Origin: DATBDE01 sp036270095
GTDB lineage: Bacteria; Actinomycetota; Thermoleophilia; Solirubrobacterales; Solirubrobacteraceae
Reading direction: 5' to 3'
Length of the DNA stretch: 5,140 nucleotides
NCBI GenBank assembly: GCA_036270095.1
Contig: DATBDE010000130.1
Span: forward strand, 1 to 5,140
Shown here piece by piece: positions 1 to 4,821 of the stretch (the stretch's first letter is position 1; every line of letters begins with the position of its first letter). The position numbers and the translations under genes were made by a program. The notes below the pieces were generated by a model. The model made no database searches, was not told the DNA's origin, and saw only the letters and a program-made list of their open reading frames with translations.

Positions 1-294
1 CTGAAAGCCGAGGCCGTCGTCTGCGATCTCGACGACGAATTCGCCCTGACCCGTCCAAGCGTCGACGTGGATGCGGCCGACGCTGTTCGGATACGCGTGG
101 ATCACGGCATTCGTCAGCGCCTCGGACACCGCCAGGCGGACCGCCTCGAGCTGGTTGTCGTCGGCACCCGCCGACCTGGCCACCGCCACGAGCGCACGAC
201 GCGCCAGCGGCACGGAATCGGCCACGGCTGAGTAATCCCTACTCAAAGCGGGTGGAACGTCTTCGCCCAATGCGTCTCTGGCCAGAACACTCAT
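1..294 (-). CDS. RsbW/SpoIIAB-like ATP-binding anti-sigma factor (partial, C-terminus outside window)
   Basis: Reading the minus strand from an ATG at 294-292 gives 98 residues, open to the window edge. Residues about 20-45 match the usual N-terminal pattern of this group (SRDYSAVADSVPLARRAL). Residues 52-68 (VRLAVSEALTNAVIHAY) form the N-box helix of the GHKL/HATPase_c fold, with the Mg-ATP-binding Glu and Asn present. Residues 89-97 (EIADDGLGF) form the G1 box with its ATP-contacting Asp. The lid and G2 box lie beyond the edge. Family knowledge: such proteins bind an alternative sigma factor and phosphorylate a STAS-domain antagonist in the cytoplasm; some are stand-alone switches without kinase activity. 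No partner gene is visible here. The start has only a poor, closely spaced ribosome site (GAAGAGG two bases before ATG), so the first residues are uncertain. The anti-sigma family call is good, but the partner sigma factor is unknown. Confidence 0.85.
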   Translation of the reverse strand, partial: MSVLARDALGEDVPPALSRDYSAVADSVPLARRALVAVARSAGADDNQLEAVRLAVSEALTNAVIHAYPNSVGRIHVDAWTGQGEFVVEIADDGLGFQ

Positions 295-312
295 AGCCTC
301 TTCGGTTCTGGG

Positions 313-338
313 GTACCCAGACTCTTCGATTGAATAAC
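313..338 (-). promoter_or_regulatory. Candidate SigB/SigF-type promoter of the anti-sigma gene
   Basis: On the minus strand, GTTATT (338 to 333) is followed by a 14-base spacer and then GGGTAC (318 to 313). This resembles the general-stress sigma consensus, GTTT-N14-16-GGGTAT/GGGTAC, described for Bacillus SigB, mycobacterial SigF and Streptomyces SigB. Initiation would fall near 306, leaving a leader of about 12 bases before the ATG at 294. The placement implies that the anti-sigma gene is transcribed by a SigB-like sigma factor, the usual autoregulatory arrangement for these systems. The motif match is seen directly; the sigma factor and the start of transcription are inferred. Confidence 0.6.
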
Positions 339-421
339 CGACCCAACTGCACCCGTTTTGCAGGCAGTAATGCGAGCGGCCGGCCAGCGGTGAAGACGCA
401 GTCCTGGCACCATCGCGGGCG

Positions 422-1234
422 GTGGATATCGACGATCTCTACGGGGTTGCGCTCGATCGTTTCGTGCCCGAGCGCACGGAGCTCGCAAAGGCCCTGCGAA
501 AGGAGGGCCGTCGCGAGGACGCCGCCGAGGTGGCAGCCCTGCGCAAGCCCTCGGTCGCCGCCTGGGCCGTCAACCAGCTGATCCGGACTCAGGGCCGCTC
601 CGTCAAGGACCTGTTCGGCACCGGCGACGCGCTGCGCCGCGCCCATGAACAGGCCGCGTCGGGACGTGGCGACGCCCAGGCGCTGCGCACGGCTACCCAG
701 GACGAGCGCGCCGCCGTGGACACGCTGGTGCATGCTGCGCGGGGGCTGCTCACGTCCGACGGGCATGAGCTGAGCCCCACCGTGATCGATCGCGTCGCCG
801 AGACGCTCAGCGCAGCGGCGCTTGACCCTGAGGCGCGATCGCAGGTGAGCGCCGGCCGGCTCGAGCGCGAACTGCGCCACGTCGGGCTGGGGCTCCTTGG
901 CGACATCGCCGCCGCGCCCGCGCCCGCACCGAAGCGCAAGGCAGCCCCTGCTCCGAAGCGCAAGCAGGACCAAGAGCAGAAGGCCGAGGCCGACGCGCGG
1001 GAGCGCCAACGCGCCCAGGCGCTGAAGACCGCGCGCGCCACCGAGAAGGACGCGCGCCGTGAGCTCGAGCAAGCGCAAAAGGCCACCGACTCCGCGCAGG
1101 CGAGGCGCGCCAAGGCGGCCGCGGCGCTTGACGACGCCGAGCAGGCGCTCGTCGATGCGCAAGCGCGGGCGGAGGCGGCCACGGCGGCCCACGACGAAGC
1201 CGCCCAGGCGCTCGAGCGCATCCGGACCCAATAG
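422..1234 (+). CDS. Hypothetical alanine/lysine-rich coiled-coil protein
   Basis: The 270-residue product starts at GTG 422; a TAA at 368 closes the frame upstream and no ATG intervenes. The Shine-Dalgarno sequence is weak. Residues 1-60 look like a conserved module: DLYGVALDRFVPER, then a charged helix, then LRKPSVAAWAVNQL (40-53). Residues 60-160 appear helical and mixed in charge. A basic, proline-rich hinge at 164-181 carries PAPKRK twice (168-173 and 176-181). Residues 184-268 are an uninterrupted Ala/Glu/Arg/Gln helix with heptad character, probably a coiled coil. There is no signal peptide or membrane segment, so it is probably cytoplasmic. The N-terminal pattern resembles hypothetical proteins I associate with actinobacteria, but I know of no assigned function. 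It ends 9 bases before lldD and is probably co-transcribed with it. The basic hinge would suit nucleic-acid binding, which is speculation. Confidence 0.8.
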   Translation: MDIDDLYGVALDRFVPERTELAKALRKEGRREDAAEVAALRKPSVAAWAVNQLIRTQGRSVKDLFGTGDALRRAHEQAASGRGDAQALRTATQDERAAVDTLVHAARGLLTSDGHELSPTVIDRVAETLSAAALDPEARSQVSAGRLERELRHVGLGLLGDIAAAPAPAPKRKAAPAPKRKQDQEQKAEADARERQRAQALKTARATEKDARRELEQAQKATDSAQARRAKAAAALDDAEQALVDAQARAEAATAAHDEAAQALERIRTQ

Positions 1235-1236
1235 GG
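1233..1236 (+). promoter_or_regulatory. Ribosome binding site for lldD, overlapping the upstream stop codon
   Basis: AGGG overlaps the last two bases of the upstream TAG stop and sits 7 bases before GTG 1244. It supports that GTG as the start and suggests translational linkage between the coiled-coil gene and lldD. Confidence 0.5.
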
Positions 1237-1243
1237 TTGCGCC

Positions 1244-2437
1244 GTGCGCTTCGCTGCTGACCGGCCGCTGGGAGTCGCACCCGCGACCGTGCTCGACTAC
1301 CGCGAGCTCGCGCGCCGCAGGCTGCCCCGGCAGCTGTTCGACTACATCGACGGGGGCGCCTACGAGGAGGCGACCCTGCGAGCCAACGTGGCCGACCTTG
1401 AGCGGCTGCTGCTGCGCCAGATCGTGATGCGCGACGTGTCAACCCGCGATCCGTCCGTGGAGCTGTTCGGTCAGCGCCTGGCGCTGCCCGTGATCCTCGC
1501 GCCGGTCGGACTCGGTGGGATGTTCGCTCAGCGCGCGGAGGTGCAGGCCGCGCGCGCGGCGGAGCGCGCCGGCGTGCCGTTCATCGAGTCGACCGTCTCT
1601 GTCTGCAGCATCGAAGAGGTCGCCAGGGCCACGTCGGTGCCGCCCTGGTTTCAGCTCTACGTGATGCGCGACCGCGGCTACGCCCAGGAGCTGATGGCCC
1701 GGGCGCACGCCGTCGGCTCGCCGGTGCTCGTGCTGACCGTGGACCTCGCGGTGGTCGGGGCTCGCCACCGGGATACGCGCAATGCAATCGCCGGCAGGCC
1801 ATCGAGCTGGGCCAACGCTCGCCGCGGGCTGGACCTGATCTCGCATCCTCGCTGGATCCGCGACGTCCCCGTCGGGGGCAAGCCGCTGACCTTCGGCAAC
1901 CTCGAGAACGCGGTGCCGGGCGCGACCAGCCCGGGCGAGTTCCGCAAATGGGTCGACGGGCAGTTCGACCCCAGCGTCACCTGGGACGACATCGCGTGGG
2001 TGCGGGAGAACTGGACGGGACGCCTGCTCGTCAAGGGCATCCTTGATCCCGACGATGCTCGCCGCGCGGTCGAGGTCGGCGTGGACGGCATCGTGGTCTC
2101 AAACCACGGCGGCCGCCAACTCGACTCGGTGCCGTCGACGGTCCGCGCGCTCGCGGACGTCGTCGACGCGATCGGCGGTCAGGTCGAGGTGCTCGTCGAC
2201 GGCGGCGTGCGCACCGGGCTCGACGTCGTCAAGATGGTCGCCGTCGGCGCCAGGGCCGTGCTCATCGGTCGCGCCTGGGCATGGCCGGTGGCGGCCGCGG
2301 GTGAGTCGGGAGTGCGCCACGTGCTGGCGATCCTGAAGGCCGATATGGACGTCGCGCTCGGCCTGATCGGCCGCAACTCGATCGCTGAGGTCGACCGCTC
2401 GGCGCTGTACCAGTCGGGCGCGCCGGTCGTGTCCTAG
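1244..2437 (+). CDS. lldD: FMN-dependent L-lactate dehydrogenase (alpha-hydroxy acid dehydrogenase family), LldD-like
   Basis: The 397-residue protein is colinear with E. coli LldD (396 residues) along its full length. LldD oxidises L-lactate to pyruvate at the inner face of the membrane and passes electrons to quinone. Shared blocks include DYIDGGAYEE (33-42), APVGLGGMFAQR (86-97), STVSVCSIEEVA (116-127), WFQLYVMRDRG (135-145), LVKGILDPDDAR (262-273) and SNHGGRQLD (286-294). Active-site residues known for the family are present: Tyr34, Tyr139, Asp167, Arg174, FMN-contacting Lys264, catalytic base His288 and carboxylate-binding Arg291. The FMN phosphate site is DGGVRTG (319-325) with GRAW (342-345). 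Residues 175-235, between Arg174 and the FDPS motif, correspond to the loop that tethers LldD-type enzymes to membranes; no transmembrane helix is seen. The GTG start is 9 bases after the upstream stop. Glycolate, mandelate or another 2-hydroxy acid as substrate cannot be excluded, though the LldD-like loop favours L-lactate. Confidence 0.88.
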   Translation: MRFAADRPLGVAPATVLDYRELARRRLPRQLFDYIDGGAYEEATLRANVADLERLLLRQIVMRDVSTRDPSVELFGQRLALPVILAPVGLGGMFAQRAEVQAARAAERAGVPFIESTVSVCSIEEVARATSVPPWFQLYVMRDRGYAQELMARAHAVGSPVLVLTVDLAVVGARHRDTRNAIAGRPSSWANARRGLDLISHPRWIRDVPVGGKPLTFGNLENAVPGATSPGEFRKWVDGQFDPSVTWDDIAWVRENWTGRLLVKGILDPDDARRAVEVGVDGIVVSNHGGRQLDSVPSTVRALADVVDAIGGQVEVLVDGGVRTGLDVVKMVAVGARAVLIGRAWAWPVAAAGESGVRHVLAILKADMDVALGLIGRNSIAEVDRSALYQSGAPVVS

Positions 2438-2457
2438 TGCCCCGATTCAGAACGGGC

Positions 2458-2487
2458 GCGCCGCGGCACCAGGCAGGGCCGCGGCGC
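2458..2487. terminator. GC-rich hairpin between convergent genes (candidate bidirectional terminator)
   Basis: GCGCCGCGGC (2458-2467) and GCCGCGGCGC (2478-2487) form a perfect 10-bp stem around a 10-base loop. The hairpin begins 20 bases after the lldD stop and 19 bases after the end of the convergent fdhA reading frame. Its position suits a terminator serving both directions. No T-tract follows on either strand, so it would be a tract-less hairpin of the kind often seen in high-GC actinobacteria. It may instead act as a 3' end stabiliser. Confidence 0.6.
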
Positions 2488-2506
2488 ACACCGCATGAAC
2501 GGACGG

Positions 2507-3724
2507 TCAGGCCTTGACCAGGCCGTGGGGGTCGAGCACGAACTTCTTGGCCGCTCCGCTGTCGAAGTCCTCGTATCCCTTCGGGGCTTCGTCGAGCGAG
2601 ATCACGGTGGCGTTGACCGCCTTGGCGATCTGCGCCTTGTCGTGCAGGATCATCTGCATCAGGCCGTGGTGGTACTTCATCACCGGGCACTGACCGGTGG
2701 TGAAGCTCTGGGACTTGGCCCAGCCCAGGCCGATGCGAATCGACAGCGAGCCCTGCTTGGCCGCGTCGTCGACCGCGCCCGGATCGCCGGTCACGTACAG
2801 CCCCGGGATGCCCAGCTTTCCGGCCGCTCTGGTCACGTCCATGATCGAGTTCAGCACCGTCGCCGGAGCCTCGTGCTCGGAGTCAGAGCCGTGGCCACGG
2901 GCCTCGAAGCCGACCGCGTCGACGGCTGCGTCGACCTCGGGGACGCCCAGGATCTGCTCGATCTGGTCCTTCGGGTCGCCCTTTGAGATGTCGACGGTCT
3001 CACAGCCGAAGCTGCGCGCCTGCTTCAGGCGCTCGGGAATCAGATCGCCGACGATCACGACCGACGCGCCCAACAGCTGCGCTGAGTGCGCCGCGGCCAG
3101 GCCCACCGGACCCGCGCCGGCGACGTACACCGTCGAGCCCGACGTGACGCCCGCGGTGTAGGCGCCGTGGTATCCGGTCGGGAAGATGTCCGACAGCATC
3201 GTCAGGTCGAGGATCTTCTCCATCGCCGCTTCCTTGTCGGGGAACGGCAACAGGTTCCAGTCGGCATACGGAACGAGCACGTACTCCGCCTGGCCGCCGA
3301 CCCAGCCACCCATGTCCACGTACCCGTAGGCCGAGCCGGGACGGTCGGGGTTGACGTTCAGGCACACGCCGGTGTTGCCGGTCTTGCACATCCGGCAGCG
3401 CCCGCAGGCGATGTTGAACGGGACCGAGCACAGGTCGCCCTTCTTGATGAACTCGACGCCCGGGCCGGTCTCGATCACCTCGCCGGTGATCTCGTGGCCG
3501 AGGATCAGGCCTTCCGGCGCGCTCGTGCGCCCGCGAACCATGTGCTGGTCAGACCCACAGATGTTCGTGGAGACGCACTTGAGGATCGCCGCATGCGGAA
3601 GCTTGCGGCCGACGTTGGCTGGATTGACGCCCGGCCCGTCCTGGAGCTCGAACGTGGGGAAGTCGATGTCATGGACCTCCACCTTGCCGGTGCCGATGTA
3701 GGCAACGCCGCGGTTATCTGCCAT
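2507..3724 (-). CDS. fdhA: Glutathione-independent, zinc- and NAD-dependent formaldehyde dehydrogenase
   Basis: The 405-residue product belongs to the medium-chain zinc alcohol dehydrogenase superfamily and closely follows Pseudomonas putida formaldehyde dehydrogenase (399 residues). That enzyme oxidises formaldehyde to formate with NAD and without added glutathione, keeping the cofactor tightly bound. Diagnostic blocks are NRGVAYIGTGKVEV (4-17), STNICGSDQHMVRGRT (52-67), LGHEITGEVIE (75-85) and SDIFPTGYHGA (178-188). Catalytic zinc ligands are Cys56, His77 and Asp179. Structural zinc ligands are Cys107, Cys110, Cys113 and Cys121. All lie ten positions beyond their P. putida equivalents because of an N-terminal insertion at about 29-39 (GPGVNPAN). 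The Rossmann fold has GAGPVG (203-208) and Asp227, which favours NAD. A strong Shine-Dalgarno supports ATG 3724. It is cytoplasmic and convergent with lldD. Some homologues act as aldehyde dismutases or on other aldehydes, so the physiological substrate is inferred. Confidence 0.92.
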   Translation of the reverse strand: MADNRGVAYIGTGKVEVHDIDFPTFELQDGPGVNPANVGRKLPHAAILKCVSTNICGSDQHMVRGRTSAPEGLILGHEITGEVIETGPGVEFIKKGDLCSVPFNIACGRCRMCKTGNTGVCLNVNPDRPGSAYGYVDMGGWVGGQAEYVLVPYADWNLLPFPDKEAAMEKILDLTMLSDIFPTGYHGAYTAGVTSGSTVYVAGAGPVGLAAAHSAQLLGASVVIVGDLIPERLKQARSFGCETVDISKGDPKDQIEQILGVPEVDAAVDAVGFEARGHGSDSEHEAPATVLNSIMDVTRAAGKLGIPGLYVTGDPGAVDDAAKQGSLSIRIGLGWAKSQSFTTGQCPVMKYHHGLMQMILHDKAQIAKAVNATVISLDEAPKGYEDFDSGAAKKFVLDPHGLVKA

Positions 3725-3726
3725 TT

Positions 3727-3736
3727 CTCCCTCCTC
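3727..3736 (-). promoter_or_regulatory. Strong Shine-Dalgarno sequence of fdhA
   Basis: On the minus strand, GAGGAGGGAG lies immediately before the AA that precedes ATG 3724. Its GGAGG core (3734 to 3730) is 5 bases from the start codon. It is one of the two best ribosome sites in the window, fixes the fdhA start and suggests efficient translation. Confidence 0.85.
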
Positions 3737-3789
3737 GGTTGAAGTGCAGTACCGCTTGGCCTACCCGCTCCCCGACCGCTTGCACATCG

Positions 3790-3808
3790 ACACCCCCCAA
3801 GTGGGTGT
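3790..3808. repeat. Inverted repeat upstream of fdhA
   Basis: ACACCC (3790-3795) and GGGTGT (3803-3808) form a perfect 6-bp dyad around a 7-base spacer. It lies 66 bases upstream of the fdhA start and 7 bases past the stop of the small upstream gene on the same strand. It could be an operator for fdhA or a weak transcript end for the small gene. A 6-bp dyad in GC-rich DNA can arise by chance, so confidence in a function is low. Confidence 0.3.
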
Positions 3809-3814
3809 ACGTGC

Positions 3815-4033
3815 TTACAGCTCGTGCTCGGCGAGCCGCGCCTTCAGGTCGCGGCAGTGGCGCTGGAGCTCTTCGGTGCGCGCGCGGGTCTGCTGATGCA
3901 CGGGGTGGTTGCGACCGCCGTCGCGGCCGCTTCCCATTGCGAACGCATACTCCCAGCTCGCCATGTGCGCCTTGAGCTCGGCGGTGGCCCGTTCGAGCTC
4001 TTCGCGAAGCAGCTCCGCCAGATCGGGCGTCAT
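3815..4033 (-). CDS. Small helical protein of unknown function (72 residues)
   Basis: The frame from ATG 4033 to TAA 3815 has the strong third-position G/C preference of its neighbours, which supports real coding. The product has two charged amphipathic helices, about residues 3-33 (PDLAELLREELERATAELKA, then the aromatic stretch ASWEYAFAMG) and 49-71 (TRARTEELQRHCRDLKARLA). A Gly/His-rich turn joins them (GSGRDGGRNHPVHQQ, 35-49), so a helical hairpin or coiled-coil dimer is plausible. It has no signal peptide and no membrane segment; one Cys (59) and several His residues are present without a clear metal motif. No Shine-Dalgarno precedes the ATG, so the start may be elsewhere, for example Met24, or the message may be leaderless. 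It lies 90 bases upstream of fdhA on the same strand and diverges from the hydrolase gene. I do not recognise the family. Confidence 0.65.
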   Translation of the reverse strand: MTPDLAELLREELERATAELKAHMASWEYAFAMGSGRDGGRNHPVHQQTRARTEELQRHCRDLKARLAEHEL

Positions 4034-4085
4034 CGTGAGGGAAATTGAACCAGGGGGCTAGGGACGGCGGTGGCGGATGTGCTAA

Positions 4086-4120
4086 CCTAATCTTATTAGG
4101 CAGATGCCTACTATCCATAG
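4086..4120. promoter_or_regulatory. AT-rich block of three consecutive dyads: candidate operator/promoter for the hydrolase-tetR pair
   Basis: Three perfect dyads follow one another: CCTAATCTTATTAGG (4086-4100, 6-bp arms), TAGGCAGATGCCTA (4097-4110, 6-bp arms, sharing TAGG with the first) and CTATCCATAG (4111-4120, 4-bp arms). The block is conspicuously AT-rich in a GC-rich window, lies 24-58 bases before the hydrolase start, and sits in a divergent intergenic region. TetR-family regulators commonly bind 15-20 bp palindromes over their own promoter, and a TetR gene is the second gene of this unit. TACTAT (4109-4114) could serve as a plus-strand -10 element and TAAGAT (4095 to 4090, minus strand) as one for the small gene. 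No convincing -35 is seen for either. Confidence 0.5.
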
Positions 4121-4132
4121 CTCTCATCCGAT

Positions 4133-4137
4133 GGAGG
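4133..4137 (+). promoter_or_regulatory. Shine-Dalgarno that fixes the hydrolase start at GTG 4144
   Basis: GGAGG lies 6 bases before GTG 4144. An in-frame ATG at 4045 would add 33 residues with no family resemblance and would place the dyad block inside the gene. The ribosome site therefore decides for GTG 4144. Confidence 0.8.
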
Positions 4138-4143
4138 AAGACC

Positions 4144-4821
4144 GTGAACAGCCGCACACTGAACCAAAATCTGATTCAACTCACCCGGTACCGCTTCGTG
4201 AACGCCTATCTGGTCCGCGAGGACGACGGCTTCACGCTCGTCGACACCACGCTCGGCGGCGCCGCCGAGGACCTGATCGGCGCCGCGCAGGCAGCCGGCG
4301 GTGAGATCCGGCGGATCGCGCTCACCCACGGCCACAGCGACCACGCCGGCTCGGTCGAGGCCCTCAAGCAGAAGCTCGGACCAGACGTGCAGGTGCTGCT
4401 TGGCGAGCTCGACGCCCGCATCCTCGCCGGCGAGAAGGTGGTCGAGGGCAAGCTCGCCGGCAGTTGGCCGAAGGTGCAGTGGGCTCCCGACATCCGGTTG
4501 GCGCCGGGCGACCGGGTGGGAAGCCTCGAGGTGGTTGCCAGCCCGGGCCACACCCCCGGACACGTGGCGTTCCTCGACACGCGTGACCGCACGCTGATCG
4601 CGGGCGACGTGTTCACGTCCTATGGCCGGGTCGCTGTCACGAGCGCCTACTACTGGCGCTTCCCGCTCGCGACAATGGGCACATCGGACAAGGCCCAGGA
4701 CCTGGAGTCGGCGCGCGCATTGCGAGCGCTCGACCCGCCGCTGCTGGTCGTTGGCCACGGCCCGGCTACCGCCGCCCCGGCCGCCGCGATGGACAAGGCG
4801 ATCGCCCGCGCGAGCGGCTGA
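4144..4821 (+). CDS. Metallo-beta-lactamase-fold hydrolase
   Basis: The 225-residue product is a compact single-domain MBL-fold protein with a complete dinuclear metal site. THGHSDHAGS (61-70) is the HxHxDH signature (His62, His64, Asp66, His67). SPGHTPGH (133-140) gives His136, AGD (153-155) gives the bridging Asp155, and VVGHG (202-206) gives His205. Together these suggest a two-zinc hydrolase. N-terminal strands (NAYLVREDDGFTLVDTT) match the group that includes B. subtilis YflN and glyoxalase II-like and lactonase-like enzymes. Members cleave thioesters, lactones or other esters, and the substrate here cannot be read from sequence. There is no signal peptide, so it should be cytoplasmic. 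The TGA stop overlaps the ATG of the downstream tetR by one base, indicating translational coupling and probable control by that regulator. Confidence 0.88.
   Translation: MNSRTLNQNLIQLTRYRFVNAYLVREDDGFTLVDTTLGGAAEDLIGAAQAAGGEIRRIALTHGHSDHAGSVEALKQKLGPDVQVLLGELDARILAGEKVVEGKLAGSWPKVQWAPDIRLAPGDRVGSLEVVASPGHTPGHVAFLDTRDRTLIAGDVFTSYGRVAVTSAYYWRFPLATMGTSDKAQDLESARALRALDPPLLVVGHGPATAAPAAAMDKAIARASG

Noticed and set aside
311..318. GGGTACCC palindrome as a bidirectional -10 also serving the plus-strand coiled-coil gene
   Set aside because: No suitable -35 exists on the plus strand upstream of 311, and the gene start is over 100 bases away. The palindrome is probably incidental.
239..1231. A 330-codon open frame on the minus strand opposite the coiled-coil gene
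   Set aside because: Its Arg/Leu/Gly-rich composition is typical of an antisense shadow in GC-rich DNA. It also overlaps the well-supported anti-sigma start and its promoter.
1244..2437. Mycofactocin-associated MftD (pre-mycofactocin synthase), a homologue of LldD
   Set aside because: MftD-type proteins have Asn where lactate dehydrogenases have the substrate-binding Arg after HGG. Here the motif is SNHGGRQLD with Arg291 intact, the N-terminus and loop follow E. coli LldD, and no other mft gene is present.
2507..3724. Glutathione- or mycothiol-dependent formaldehyde dehydrogenase (class III ADH)
   Set aside because: The diagnostic blocks and all zinc ligands, including the catalytic Asp179, follow the P. 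putida glutathione-independent enzyme with a constant offset.
3760..3770. GGGTAG on the minus strand as a SigB-like -10 element for fdhA
   Set aside because: No GTTT-like -35 element lies 14-16 bases upstream, so it does not meet the bipartite pattern seen at the anti-sigma gene.
4072..4090. Iron-box (IdeR/DtxR) site, because CTAACCTAA at 4082-4090 equals one half of the consensus
   Set aside because: The other half is poor (about 13 of 19 positions overall), and the nearby CCTAA/TTAGG halves have the wrong orientation or spacing. The simpler reading is a palindromic operator for the linked TetR.
4045..4143. N-terminal extension of the hydrolase from an in-frame ATG at 4045
   Set aside because: It lacks a ribosome site, adds residues unlike the family and would bury the dyad block in coding sequence, whereas GTG 4144 has an ideal GGAGG.
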